This document shows, in pieces, positions 24,606 to 36,800 of a DNA stretch of 64,000 bases. The translations under genes and the position numbers were made by a program. How positions within the stretch are numbered: position 1 is the first letter of the stretch; each line of letters begins with the position of its first letter. The stretch comes from Galerina marginata (lineage: Eukaryota; Basidiomycota; Agaricomycetes; Agaricales; Galerinaceae), in assembly GCA_023014335.1 (NCBI GenBank), contig JAECYW010000022.1, positions 1 through 64,000 of the forward strand, in the 5' to 3' direction. Below the pieces are notes generated by a model. It did no database searches, was not told the origin of the DNA, and saw only the letters and a list, made by a program, of their open reading frames with translations.

Positions 24606-27039
24606 ATGACGCATTGGTTTTACGATCAAGTTTATTTTAGCACGCCATCGTCCAAAGCTTCACAGGACCTGCTCTATTTTTGCTCTCCCTTCCTGCCCTC
24701 CTCCCTGTTCCCAATTCCCATTCTGTCTCATTCTTGCAAGACTACAGGTATATCTTATTCTCTTCTTCTCCGGCTCTGTCAAGTAAGTAGCTGACGTGAC
24801 CATTTTCGCTGTTGTTTCTTTGTCGTCGCTCAAGTATGTCTCCGTGATGCTTTTAGTTTCTTCTGTAACTCAGGTCCCCTCGCTGATTCGCGAGCAAGTT
24901 CGGTGACTTCTGAGAGAAAATTTGCTCCACTGCATTCGGTCCGACGTCGACTCACACCTCCGCCTCGGATCAGGCAATGGGTTTTAGTCGCAGTGATTGG
25001 GTACTATGCGTTATCAAACTTAGTAACCAGCGAGCACTTATTGTAATCTGACCTGTCTATATTGTCATTTCAACTTCATTTAACCACATGTTTCTACCAG
25101 TGTATAGGCATGGAAGTCATTCATCGTCGGGGTTCCAAGTCCCATCTTTGGTCCTATGACTCGGTGTGAGGAGATGAAAATCACAGGGAGCCTTTCTGAA
25201 CCCTCAAGGCCTCACCGTGCGCCTCCAAGCGCCTCAGAAGGGTGCATTGCCAGATTCGATGACAGAACAACCAATGACCTAGCCTTGCGGCGCATTTGTC
25301 ACTTTGAATGAATGGATTCTCGGAGAAAGAACAAATAAAGAATTAGGGGTGGATCTCCGGATATGGAAAGACCGGACGTTGTATCTGGCTCCGCCAGCCG
25401 AGGGCACAACTTGCCCGCTAACCAGCTTTGATATAGATCGGACCGGGAGAGTTTCGGAGCTATTTATTTAGCTCCTAGAATCGCTTTCCATCTCTTTGTT
25501 ACCGACCACCAACGTCTTCCAGTTACCACCACTGGTATCGCCCATCGATATCATTCGGGGAACCTATCATACGGCAGCTTTCGCTCCAGGATCACCATCA
25601 AGCAAGTCAAGAACGTTATATCAATCAGGCAAGGCGCAGAACACGTTGCAGTGATCTAGCCAACAAACCCTTCGACTAATTCACCTTGCGGGGCCATAAT
25701 CAATTCAACCGGTGACTACTGCTTGTTCAGAAGACTGCGCCGAGCGGCCTTGTGTCTCAGGATCGTTGGCTTGTAGGTCCAGCCTAAAGCTTTTATTACA
25801 TCCACGCGTTGACCGCAGTCTCCATTGGTACTAGGTTTCTCCACACAGAACACGCACCCGTGCCCTGACCCTACCTTGCCCATTCCAGTGAGTGCGAACA
25901 AACGAGTTGCTATATAATCTGGAGAGATCCTCATTTGTCTTTTTTCTTCAGGTTATCTTTGGCCAGCCCCATCGTATTTCCTCACCGGCAGACGACCAGC
26001 CCATACCCATCCTTCGACAAGCTCAAGACAAGATGCGTGCTGCGTGCGATCTTTACGAACACCCTGCCCTCTCATACTCTGAAGTCTGGGCCAAAGACGC
26101 TTACAATCGGTCCGGGAAGACACGGCTGCTCGCTTCCGTCGTGGTCTTCTCAGTCGCTCTCCTCTCCACCGTGGCTGCATGCCAATATATAGGCATTGTG
26201 GATGTAACAACATGGCATTCAAGGTAAGCCTCAGCGATTCATCGGCCATCCTGTCCTTCGTGAATTTGCGCCCATGGTTACCCTCATTAGCACTTCTACC
26301 CCATTTGTTCCTGTGTTGAAGCTGTTGCTGACTATTATCACAATTACAGTTTCTTGCTTCGCCCCGTGCTATAGCGTTATCGATCGCTATTGACCCCGTT
26401 CACGATACTTATAACGAGAACGTCTTCCTCCGGTCTTGTCTCTGCGACGAGTCCGGAGGATCTTTATCTTTGGGTTTGGTAGTGGACTTTGGTGTGGAGT
26501 GACTTATGGGGGTGTGATAACACGTTTTACCCGTCGTTTTGCGCCGAGGTCGGACGTTGAGACGAAGAGTTTATGTTATTCGGGTTGCCCGCTTTCTCAG
26601 GTCTCCACATTCCATCTATTCACGAGCCTCGCTTCTGCGCTCCTCCCTCGCATTTTTAACCCTTTTTTCGTTATACTATTTACGACACGCACGCATCCTC
26701 TCCTTCTCGCCCTTGTTCATGTCATTGCTACTATCTGCACGCTCTTATTGTAACCATTGTTTTGTATTCTTTCAATACCCAGTCGTCTCACGGTTTTTCT
26801 GTACAATTACCCTACCCTGTTGTATGTCCAACTATTCAATCATCCACAGACCTCGCCCTCCGCCAGAGATAGCTGTCATCTAGAACAGTGCCCTTGATAG
26901 TCTTGATAGTGTGGATGAACTGTTCTTGCTTAACGTGATTAATATCTGTCGGCGGCCTCTAAGACAAATTCAGAAGCCTAAGTTAGCGTTGAATAAGACA
27001 AGGTTGTGCGCTTCATCCCGCGGAGCAAACAATCTGGTG

Positions 27040-27200
27040 TGGTGCTTGTTGAGGGGTCATTTTTAATGTCAGAGTTGTAAATCATGAGTGCAGCTGCGAA
27101 TGCGAACCGCCCAATCCAGAAAACGACCCCGGATTCATGATTACAGCCATGGGCTTCTGTTGCATCTTCTCCTTTCAAGCCTTGGACGATCTCACTGTGC
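27040..27200 (-). repeat. diverged tandem copy of the 3' end of the coatomer zeta gene
   Basis: This stretch is a clear but diverged direct repeat of about 27310-27450, the last codons and 3' flank of the coatomer zeta gene. Shared blocks include AGAAAACGACC followed by CGGAT, and TGCATCTTCTCCTT. The copy lies just downstream of the functional 3' end in the same orientation. Its frame no longer gives the coatomer tail. It looks like a short tandem duplication that has decayed. Confidence 0.6.
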
Positions 27201-27398
27201 AACCTTCTCTAGATCTAGAACCCAAGTTGGCGGTGCACCGCCGTGCTAGGAGAAAGTTGGAAGGGGATCCATTCTGCGAAATGAAGAATTCGCCGTGGCG
27301 CTTCTTGAAGAGGGTATTTTGTACCAGAAAGAAACTATACACTATTAGTGCGGCAGCAAATCGAGGCCCAATATAAGAAAACGACCACGGATACACAA

Positions 27399-28070
27399 TT
27401 AAAGCTGTCCTATCCTCTGCTGCATCTTCTCCTTCACGGTTTGGTACGCGCTCATGATGGTCTGTTCGTTGATGACGATCTCCGTTGTGTCGGGGCGAGG
27501 TCGGCTCACTCGTGAGGCGATGGCTGCTGCGTCTGTGTCGACGATGATTCTGAAACGATGGGAGTTAGGAAAGTTGCAGGTGAATGGGTTAAACATCAAA
27601 CACACCCGTCGTCTATGGTTTCATCTAGACAAAGTAATACCAAATCCAGGTTCTCCAGCACCCCTCGCTTCTCTAATGAATTACGCAAGAGCATCGTCAG
27701 CGCGTCGGCGAGTGAGTTGAGTGCCGAGTAGAGCATGAGTTCATTCTCCGTCGGGCCCGCGACGAAGTAGAGGATGAGGTCTAGAGAATGCTTATACACC
27801 ACGAGATGTGAGTCGTATAAGATGATGTCGCCTGGATTAACATGCATCACAATCAGAATTGTGGTATCGAAAACCCAGACCATGCGTACCTCCCGGTTTC
27901 TTCGTTTTCTGCCATAGCCCTTTCTCAAATGCTTTTTGTTCCTTCAGAGCGAGTAGGTCTTTTGACTCGCCTTGGGGATGACTTTTGGGGCGGTAATATT
28001 TTGAGAGCACGCGATTGCCTTCCGTGTCGAGTACGATGAAAGCTTGGACGCTGTATAGTGACAGATTCAT
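27399..28070 (-). CDS. RET3: coatomer subunit zeta (COPI)
   Basis: Three exons, 27890..28070, 27606..27831 and 27399..27549, sum to 185 residues, the usual length for the family. The protein starts MNLSLYSVQAFIVLDTEGNR and keeps the longin/sigma-adaptin-like core: SKYYRPKS, LYDSHLVVYKHSLDLILYFV, ENELMLYSALNSLADALTML and LENLDLVLLCLDETID. It is a small subunit of the COPI coat, pairing with gamma-COP in the F-subcomplex that drives Golgi-to-ER and intra-Golgi retrograde transport. It is divergent from the NIF3-like gene with only 220 bp between the start codons. All exons keep phase and no damage is seen. Confidence 0.95.
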
Positions 28071-28290
28071 CTAAAGAATGGGATATCAGTCAACGTTGAT
28101 GTTATAATATCGTAGATTGAGGAGGAAACATATAATGATAATACCTTGGACACGTCGAAACGTGGAAGTGGTTAGAGTGACTGTGCCGGAATAATTGCCG
28201 TCGTCGGAGTCCGGATCAATTGAAACCGCTGATGCCACCTGAGTTCATGATGACTGCTCTTGTCCTCAACCTTCACAGTTCCTTTATGCA
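28071..28290. promoter_or_regulatory. short bidirectional promoter, RET3 / NIF3-like
   Basis: Only 220 bp separate the two start codons of divergent genes, so the promoters must overlap or share elements. I see no named element with confidence. Confidence 0.5.
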
Positions 28291-28803
28291 ATGTCATTAT
28301 CGCGATTTAAGCTCGTTTTTTTCGCGCCTAAAGACAGTACACGGAGTATTTTGGACCACTTATTTCGTACTTGTCCAAAAGAGCTGGGTAACGTGGGTAC
28401 AGCGGGGAATTACGAGCAATGTGCCTTTATTACACGAGGAACTGGTTAGCTCAAGCTTCTGCAAAGCCATGGACCGGCGCATTCAACTGCCGTGGTGCTC
28501 ATTAGGCGTCTCTGACGTGTATCCTAGGTCAGTTCCTCCCTAAGACGGGTGCCAATCCGACGATTGGAACAGTTGGTCAGCTGGAGCTGGTCGAGGAAGA
28601 TAGAGTGGAAATAGTTGTCAATGGGGAGCATACGGCGGTGCGGAAAGCGATCATGGAGCTGAAGAACGTGCGTTTGTTAAAAATTCAATAATAGCTAGCT
28701 CCCGATGTGCACTGGCTAATGGTGGATTGCTGGCTTGGCTCTTTTTCAGGTCCACCCCTATGAAGAGGTCGCGTATGATGTTTACAAGCTCGAGGTCTTT
28801 TGA
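28291..28803 (+). CDS. NIF3-like small protein (stand-alone NIF3 insert-domain type)
   Basis: Three exons, 28291..28444, 28528..28667 and 28750..28803, give 115 residues. It starts MSLSRFKLVFFAPKDSTRSI and contains GNYEQCAFITRGTGQFLP, NPTIGTVGQLELVEEDRVEI and HPYEEVAYDVYKLE. These are the signatures of the PII/CutA-like insert domain of NIF3/YqfO proteins, here as a free-standing protein as in many fungi. The biochemical role is not established. The metal-binding part of full NIF3 is absent, so a regulatory or ligand-binding role is more likely than hydrolysis. Borders were fixed by this motif continuity. Confidence 0.85.
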
Positions 28804-29247
28804 ACGTTTATCGTAGTTCGAACAAGTTTTGTTCCGCCCCCTCGTGGTTGTGCCGAAAATTAAGAAGACTGACAGGCGCCGTTCTCAAGGCGCCGTGGTC
28901 TGGCCAAGCTGCTCTCTGGGCCCGAGTTCGTTTCCTATCGGCGTGCGAGGAAAAGTTGCAGGACAATTCCTTCCATCGCATGATCGCCTTCGTGTCAGAC
29001 AGCGATGACAGCTGTGCTTGGTATCAGGGCCAGCGACCAGTGGCATAGACGCAGATACGCAAATGCAACCATATGCTTCCTTCGCCCACCCATATGCAGG
29101 TCTATTTTTATCACCACCCATGTTGTTTTTTAATGAGGCTGACTCCAATCAATTCGTGGTCCCATGCTCGTTTAGCTAGTGTTATAAAGGCGCTGCTCCG
29201 CGGGTGGGCTTTACGAACGCGCTTCCCGCGACGACGACACCGTCACT
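28804..29247. other. intergenic, promoter of the metallophosphatase gene
   Basis: 444 bp between two plus-strand genes with no credible reading frame. It should hold the 3' UTR of the NIF3-like gene and the promoter of the next gene. Confidence 0.4.
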
Positions 29248-32061
29248 ATGCTGCTCACGTCTGGCCTCGTTCTTGGATTGCTTGCATCCGTTTCGGCGTG
29301 TGGAGACCACGAGGAGGGTCATGTCCACGACCATTCAAGGAGAGCGACGCCTTCCGTTCCTCTCCCTCCGCCAACGCGTCAACTAGAATGGGGTGACATC
29401 AACATTATCCACACCACTGACAGCCATGGTTGGCTCCTCGGTCACCAAAAGACCTCTTTCCCTGAGCCTAACTACAGGTAAGTCTTTTGTCTACGTCGTC
29501 TGTGTGAAGCATAGACCAAGTTTCGTGCTTGTATAGTGGTACTTTCGGAGACTTCGCGTCGTTCGTCACTCACATGAAGGAAATTGCTCTTGTACGTGTC
29601 TATTCACGTTCATAGTTTGACTGGACAGTTTTAACCGGTGGACTTGTAGGAACGCGATGTGGATCTCTTGCTCGTCGATTCTGGCGACCTTCACGATGGT
29701 GAGGACCGGGTAATCGCTAGAAGGCCTTCCTATCGCTGATTGATGTGCAGGCACTGGACTCACGGACGGATTCCCTGCTGGTGGAATCGATGCTCATGAC
29801 GTATGTTTCACGAAGTTGGGTAACCATCTGAGAATACTTATTAACATTTTCGTTAGGCCAATCAATTCATCAAACAGCTTCCTTATGACGTTATGGCCAT
29901 CGGAAAGTGAGCCATTGATTCTGTTCTCAAGGCTCAACAATTGTCTGAAAAAACGTTAGCCACGAGCTATACATCTACGCCAATGCCCTCGACATGTAGA
30001 TCTCGTTGTCCTATTCTCATTTGGATTGAGCTCACTCTTCTTTAGGCACCAGAACTTTGCTCCGAGTCTCAAAGGGCGATACCTCTCCTCTAACGTGAAC
30101 ATTACGCTCCTGAATGAGAAAGGACAAGTCGTCACTGTGCCCGTTGGAGGTATGTCCATCTATACCTCTGCCTTTTTTTCGTCATTTTGACCTAGGTCGT
30201 AGAACGCTCTGTTAAATTCAAGACCAGGAAGTCAGCGCTTCGTCCCCTTCATCTTTAAAATCCTATTCTGACGAATTCATCCGTGCTGTAGAGGGAAGAA
30301 GGTCACCTCTTTAGGTGTTCTCTATGACTTCACTGGCAACGACCACAATACAACTGTGCAAAAACCTGCCGACATGGTAAACGAAACCTGGGTGTGTCTT
30401 CAAGTACCATCTTCCAAGATACGTTGATCTCATTAGTTATTTTCACAGTTTGCCGAGGCAATTAAGGACGAACCCGACTTCTTCTTGCTTGTTGGGTAAG
30501 TATTTTACTTTGTCCTGTTGCTCCCGCTATCTGAGCTCTGTAATAGACATATGCCAATTGTCCGTGATGACTGTGGGTCAAAGCAAGCCATACCGCCATG
30601 ACTTCAAGCTGATGATTTGACAGGGCCTATTGTGTTTGATGCTGTCCGAGCTGTCCATCCCACCACGCCAATTATCATCCTTGGAGGTCACACTCACGTC
30701 CGCAACTGCGGTATGTCTCCTAAAGTGACTGGAGCTACTTGACAATACTCATGACCTTCTTTAGTCCAACTTGATGGACGCTCCATGTCATTAGAAAGTG
30801 GCAGATACATGGAAACCATTGGTACGTTTTAGCTTTATTCACACCTGTTGGAAAATTCATAACTGATTATATTTCTTATCAGGATGGCTGAGTATGTGAT
30901 CTTGATCATTGGACTGGGATTCCTTAAGTTAATGTAGATCCTAGGCGCCAATCTTGACCGCAAGGGGAGCAAGAAGAACCTTACCTTCAGTCGCAGGTAT
31001 CTTGACCCCAATCGCGTCACTTTTGAGGTATTTACCAAGTATTTCGGTATTGGGGTCTTACCTGATTGTCTTAAAGTTCCACACCAAGAAAAATAGTCTC
31101 ACCTTTGACACTACTCAAGGTCGGAGTATAACGACCGGTTTGAACGCCTTGTCGAAGAAGTTCGACCTTTCGTTCCAATTCGGAACGGCTCCTCATGACT
31201 TTACCATCAGCCAGTAAGCAAGTTTTCGTGTCTAAACGCCCATATGTTCATCTTCTTTAGGTCGCCGTACCCATCGAATAACTCGCTGTTGACGCTTTTC
31301 ATCGAAAACGTACGCATTTATTCTTGAGGGTATTTCTAGCCTTTAACTTGGAATTCTCGCAGGCCGTCCCCGTCGCACTCGCTATCAACAATAATCGATC
31401 TTCGATTCCCAATATCATGATTACCAATTCGGGATCTCAGCGCTTTGACATATATTCTGGGTCATTCACCAAGAACGACCAGTTGACCGCGTCTCCGTTC
31501 GCTGACTCATTCTTGTACATTGCAAATGTGCCTTTCAATATTGCCAACCAGACACTTCCAGCCCTCAACCACGCAGGTGCCAATGAAAGACGTGCAGTAC
31601 TCGAAGAGCGAGAGCGAGAGCTTTATGGACGCGGTTATGTCGATATGGTCTATGGCAGATGGCTGGAAGAACAAGATGCGAATGGATATGAGCGACGGGC
31701 TGCGAAGAACCTGACTCTGGGCTATGTCACCCAAGATGTAAGAAACTTTCCTCTCTTATCGAATTTCGCGATTTACGTGATTCCTTCTCACTAGAGTTGT
31801 CCGGGAGTTGGGGATGACATCCTCCATGCTCCTCTGCCATTCTTCTCAAGTCCAGACTTCATCGGTTCTGTCCCACCCACAGTGCCAACAGATACTACGC
31901 CTATCGATCTAGTCTTTGTCGACTTCATTGAGACACAACTCTTGCAGATCCTTAACGGCATACAGTCAGCGAAGGTATATACTACCGCCGACGTTCATTC
32001 CTACAGTCCGATTTTGGCTAATGAGGCTCTGGGATTGTATGCCCAAACTGCTTGGAATTGA
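29248..32061 (+). CDS. secreted calcineurin-like metallophosphatase, 5'-nucleotidase family
   Basis: A many-exon gene starting with a signal peptide ([17 protein letters not shown], then Cys). The metallophosphatase motifs appear in order: HTTDSHG (DxH), [11 protein letters not shown] (GDxxD-like), [15 protein letters not shown] (GNHE), [14 protein letters not shown] (GH) and [11 protein letters not shown] (GHTH). The C-terminal part ([49 protein letters not shown]) is the 5'-nucleotidase-like second domain, with several N-glycosylation sequons. The stop is at 32059-32061 after AQTAWN. It should hydrolyse phosphate esters, perhaps nucleotides, outside the cell or in the secretory path, using two metal ions. 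It resembles yeast Yhr202w. Several introns lie in the middle; the splice AGG-AA to A-GGG near 30231/30292 keeps [12 protein letters not shown] in frame, so the gene looks intact. Confidence 0.88.
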
Positions 32062-32343
32062 GTTAGAGATTGATAATGAGGGTTTTTTTTCTAATTGATT
32101 AAATATATATATGTACACATACCCTGTATGACGAAAAAGCTCTTCGATCACTATGATGGCATACCCCTAGAAAAACGAGAACGTGCAAGCCTAAGAGAAG
32201 AATATTGATACAAAACAAGTCCAAGGACCAAGAAGAATCGTAGGTATACCATATTACACAGATAAGCTCGGTCTCGATGAGTGGGTTCAAAGCAAAAAGG
32301 AGATCAGAGAAGATTGGGATAAACTCGAATCCAAAAAAGACTT

Positions 32344-33136
32344 CTAATCTTGTGCCGCTTCTGCGTATGTTGGAGGCGCAGGAATAACGGGAGCTGGAGA
32401 AGGTCCCTCTTGATTACTCGAAGCTAAGATACTTTGTAGTACAGATGTCAGTTCAACGACCAATGGTCTTGCACTTGTTGCACTTACGCGCGTTTCTCTT
32501 CCCGTGCCACTACCAGTTGATACAAGATCTGAAGTTCATCGAGTTCCCTAAGTATATATACGGTTAATAAAACAGAAGACATAATACATGTCAAAGGTAC
32601 CTCAAGATGGCTGCACTCTCAGCAGAAGACTCCAGGTCGCCGGTGTCTCTCTGTAGCGGTTCGCCGGTTTGTTGACGCCCCCATTCCGCAACGGAAAGTT
32701 GTGATATGTACGCGTTCAATAACCACTCGAGGCCACACAAAATGGCCAGCATGTAGTCAGCATCTTCCGACGCTCCGTCTACCAAAGCCTTGATCTTGAC
32801 GCCGAACGAGACCGTCCAAAATATTGCGAAGCAGAATGTCCAGATGAGATGTGTAGTTTCAATGGGATCCATATAGAACTTGAACCGGTCCGAATCCTCA
32901 TCTTCCCGTGAACCGCTATTGGTGATACTGGACACCAGAAGGGCTGAGTGATACATCGTCGTGTAAAACATTAGTCCGACGACCAGGGGAAGCGTACGTG
33001 TATGAGGAAGCATAAGACCGAAGGTGGTCGAGGAGATAATAACCGACATGTAGACAAGCAGAGAAGGCAAGGAATACTTTTTCTCCATTGCTACAACTTG
33101 AGTGTGGGATATTGCTGAAGGAGATCCTGCGTCCAA
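32344..33136 (-). CDS. four-TM membrane protein with a C-terminal PPTY motif
   Basis: Three exons, 32601..33136, 32488..32547 and 32344..32431, give 227 residues. Hydrophobic segments are SLLVYMSVIISSTTFGLML, LPLVVGLMFYTTMYHSALLV, THLIWTFCFAIFWTVSFGV and a weaker one around YMLAILCGLEWLLNAYI. A hydrophilic, partly helical tail follows (ELDELQILYQLVVAREE) and ends with APPTYAEAAQD. The PPxY core (PPTY) is the ligand of WW domains in Rsp5/Nedd4 ubiquitin ligases, so the tail may recruit such a ligase for sorting of the protein or its partners. That is inference. I do not recognise the family beyond an orphan basidiomycete tetraspan. It converges with the metallophosphatase, 282 bp apart. Confidence 0.72.
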
Positions 33137-35441
33137 AGTTCGCTCGTTTTATAACTTCTACTCCAGCGCCCATCCCACGAAAGGGGCAAAGCCACGAGTC
33201 AGGGCAAGTGAACTAAGATGACAGGTTATACTCCAGAGACAGATTACATGTACACCGCAAAGAGTCATTTAAGAATGAGCAAAGCGCTGAGTGGTGGGTA
33301 GATCATGATTAACCGATTACAGACAATGGCTGTTACAAAATTCATCGACTTCGGCACGAGGCAATGGAAACAAGGTTGAGATCCGATACCATTCTAGAAG
33401 CCCATTCGGAACTATGAAGCGCTGTTGTGAAAAGTGATGGAGCGACGGTGCAGAAGCCACGGTATGGCAGTGGCCGCTGCTGACTCGAGGAATAGAACAG
33501 CTGTTTTTACCCGACATCGTGAATCGAATATTCGGTGGAATCCTGATACTAACGAGACAATGGGCCGAGGAGTTTTAATAAGAGGAGGCTGTGTTTGTGA
33601 CAGATGCCTATAGACACTGCCTCAGGATCAAGTCGAGGGGTCAAGTACGAGATTGAACAAGGTTTCACCTATAATTCGTGGACAGAAAGGGTGGGTCAAC
33701 TGTCCTCCCTAATAGTAACAGGTAGGCGCATATTGGATAGCCGGATAGTCGGACCGCTGGGCGGGCGCTAAACGAATTTCGAAAGGATTCCCATTTGCGG
33801 TGAACCTTCGAGAGAGATACAGGAAAATAATTATATAGCCAGGTGAAGGGATATATTTTCCGGAGCCTGGCTTCGGTTTGTTCTTCGAGGAATATTTAAG
33901 AGTAAGCGTCGTCGAAAGGCTGAGCAGGAAAGAGTCTCGGAAGGGTCAAATACGAGCGGGAAATAGTGCAATACAGACACATGAGAATACGCCTGTCGGG
34001 TAATCCAGCCAATTACTTGTAGGTTTATGCGTAGGCCATGAGTTTTGTGTGCGTCTGCGACTGGTTTAAGTAAGTTAAGGCAGTGAGTGAATTGCTTACA
34101 CCGCTATATGTACACTTCAAGTTGGCATGGGGTTCTGATCATGTTCAGAATCTTCAGATAGAGTAGGTTAGTTCGTACCCAAAGAGAAGCCTGAGCCTGA
34201 GTGAGATCCAGTTTTCAGAGTTAGGCAGTGGTAATGGCAAAGCGCGTGGATTTGGTGTTGGTGACAGTGCAGTGTCTGTTGGTCAAATGACTTCCAAAAT
34301 TAATGGCTCACCATCAAATGGTCCGTGCGCAACAACGATGGTATATAAGGAGCAGTGATTCATGTGAACAACTCATACTTACCTTGATGGCATAAGCCCC
34401 TTCAATTACCTGGGTTTGTGGGCCATGGATGTCCTCCATAGCACGGCGACCTTGTCCTCAGGGGATGTCTGTGGCTTGTATGGGCTCAGGCTCATGCATC
34501 GTCTCAATATTTTCCAGTCCTGCTTCGGCCACTCTGGCTGGGCAGGCTCTCTTTTTTTGTCTTTTCTTCGGCCTAACCCTAACCTTATGGTACAGTATAT
34601 AGTATTATACTTCCATTTGTAGGTCATTGACTTCCTGAATCGGAGCCATTTCCATAGATTCCATCCGGACTCCGAATTGCAGTCCTTTTTATTTAAGCGA
34701 GTATAGCATTAAACCAGCTTGTCGACACAACCTTCTGTCAACTGAGAATATAGAAACAAGTTCTAAGTGACCTCTCAGATATTAGATTGAGGAAGATAGA
34801 AACAAGAAATAAAAAATTTTGCCACAAAATGGTAAGAGTTAAGTAATTACAGAACCACCTGGACATAGCTTGTGCACTCGAACCAATACCCTTAAGAGTC
34901 AAAAAATTGAAGTGGGGTGCGAGAAACTAATGGGATACAAATACACGATGTCCGTGGTTGGGTACATTGAACAAAATGAACAATATAGACAAATTATGGA
35001 TTAGTAAACATACATGGGTTGGGGTATTGGGATTGCGGAACGTAGGAGCGTAGATGATGAATGCACTTGACTCAATAAGAGTTTTCCATAGGCCGTCGGC
35101 AACACCGTCGGTTGGGAGTCATGGTCGGTTGGGAGTCAGGATATTGGCCCTAGATATCAGCACCCTCAGACACTGCTGCTGAAGTCGGTTACCTCAGCCA
35201 ACCGTAGACTATTGTGGTGCTCTAGGTCGAAGGCCGGTAACCTTCGTTTAATGTTGTAAGGGTACTAGATTAAACAAATGTCACTTCATTGTCACTTCAA
35301 GTGCTTCATACTCGTAATTGCGGACTCACTTTTTAGCGTTATTTTCCCAGTGTGATGGAAACAGAAGTCCAATTATTTGCATTACTTGGACGTTTAAACC
35401 CTTGATACAACAGAAGGGCGATGTTATGCAGTCCGAAAGAT
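33137..35441. other. intergenic, no supported gene
   Basis: 2.3 kb without a convincing gene. It holds a two-unit telomere-like sequence (CCTAACCCTAACC at 34572-34584), too short to mean much, and a perfect 15-base direct repeat at 35107-35138. The promoter of the PPTY protein should lie near the left end. Confidence 0.4.
35107..35138. repeat. short tandem duplication (15-base unit, 17-base spacing)
   Basis: GTCGGTTGGGAGTCA occurs at 35107-35121 and again, identical, at 35124-35138. It is a local duplication with no known role. Confidence 0.8.
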
Positions 35442-36800
35442 CTAAGGAAGCGGGCCTGGATTTGTTGATTTTCCTGATTTTGCGGCTAGCCAATGGTGCA
35501 ATTCCGTAACCTCGTTCGATGGAACCTCTTGAGTTGTGGAATTTGCGTAGGAGCCACTATGTTCTGATATTGATGTCAGGGTTAATGTCGAAAGGGATCG
35601 GGATTCAGGATCTGTTGGGCGGCTATCTTCAAATCCTAGGGTAGTTGTTGTTTGGTGCGAACCGAGCGGCGGCTGTCGTAATGGTCGAGGAAGGTAAAAC
35701 CATCTTCGTACTTGGTTATAGATAAGCATTACAACCACGAGCAAATTGCAAGCTAGTAGTGAGATAGACACCTAAGGAAAAGGGATATTATCGGGGAGTT
35801 TAGAGCTCGGTAAAAGAACGGGGGGCTTCCATAAACTAACCTGGAGATGGCCCATCATCGTATAAAGCAATCGAGAGTCTGGTCCGGAACGAGATGCTCC
35901 AAAGTAGAGCCCACAATACAGCACAGAAGCTAACAGCGTCATGACACTGCTTGAAAATAGAACCAAAATGAGGATGCGCTGTGCTGAGGGGAAAGTTATA
36001 TTCCGAAGCATGTAGAGAGGCGCTGCGATAAGGATGATATCCGAAGAAAAATCAACTATAAAGGACGCGACATCCGTAAGTATACGTTGAATATGGTGCA
36101 ACAAATAGTAACGTACTGATGAACCCTATGACCACAGCGCCTCCAGCAAAAGGGCCCTTAAAATTTATGCAGCGCGAGAGGTCGAGTTGCCACCAAGGTG
36201 AGCCCCGACAATCAAAAGTAGTTATCAAAATCATGGTGACATAAAGAAGGAAAAGGACGATGACGAAGCCTAACGCATATTTTCTGAATAGGTGTCCGGG
36301 AAGAAAAAGCCTTGCAATGGATAGGGCAAGGCTGATACGAGAGAGCCTGGTTCCGCATAACACTTAAAAGAGGACAATTGCATCGGAGAGACATAAATAC
36401 CATGTGATTGAAAATGCCAGAAAGTATATGAACCACCAAGAAAAAACAAAGGCATTGGATTTGGGGACAAGCCAAGATATTTCTGCGCAAAAAGGAGGCT
36501 GCGTCGGAGGCTGCTAGTTGATAGAGAGCGGCGGTCTTACTGTTAGCCCGGTATTCCAACCAGAATAGAAGGATGAAGACGAAATCGAGGACCAATGGAA
36601 TGAGGACCACGTAGTCATCCCACCACGCCAATTTTGCCCGTAGTCGATGCCCAACCCGAATCACGGTGGCACTCAAGGCTATGAAGTGAAGGATAGTGAC
36701 CGAGACTAGAATTGAAGTCCTTAGTATGCCTGCCAATTCAGAATCACGGCGAGACTAACGTACTTTCCCAACCCAGCTGACTTTGAGGAGGAAGAACCAT
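35442..36800 (-). CDS. 7TM receptor-like protein, left group copy A (PTH11/rhodopsin-like)
   Basis: Six exons, 36764..36800, 36541..36705, 36401..36482, 36117..36346, 35841..36055 and 35442..35771, give 352 residues. Hydrophobic segments include VTILHFIALSATVIRVG, DYVVLIPLVLDFVFILLFWL, FVIVLFLLYVTMILITTF, LIAAPLYMLRNITF, VLFSSSVMTLLASVLYCGLYF and LLACNLLVVVMLIY. Family marks are RAKLAWWDDYVVLI after TM1, RISLALSIARLFLPGHLFRK and PSAQRILILVLFSSS. This pattern fits the fungal PTH11/rhodopsin-domain class of integral membrane proteins, which sense surface or chemical cues in other fungi; the ligand is unknown. The cytosolic tail is Ser/Thr-rich with RSLSTLTLTSISEHSG, a likely phosphorylation region. 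Acceptors for exon 3 were chosen by phase, and the choice AAATATCTTGG is supported by alignment with copies C and D. Confidence 0.8.

Larger units (their letters stand above)
19626..27398. other. gene-poor 7.8-kb region with degraded coding-like fragments
   Basis: No intact gene could be built. Coding-like pieces occur on the plus strand at 22773-23336, at about 23370-23560 (ATEYHVYGPRLDLSVGEAE), at 23893-24114 and at about 24410-24600 (ARLGRLLEGSMEARKLEDRD). Stops and frame changes separate them and I recognise no family. They could be the remains of one or more genes or of an old transposon. No long terminal repeats or terminal inverted repeats were spotted by eye. The stretch 20.6-22.2 kb shows nothing. 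A frame at 25.9-26.2 kb has a hydrophobic end but no support. The far right end carries a duplicated piece of the coatomer zeta gene, listed separately. Confidence 0.35.

Noticed and set aside
34572..34584. Telomere-like CCTAACCCTAACC
   Set aside because: Only two units; expected by chance and too short for an interstitial telomere tract.
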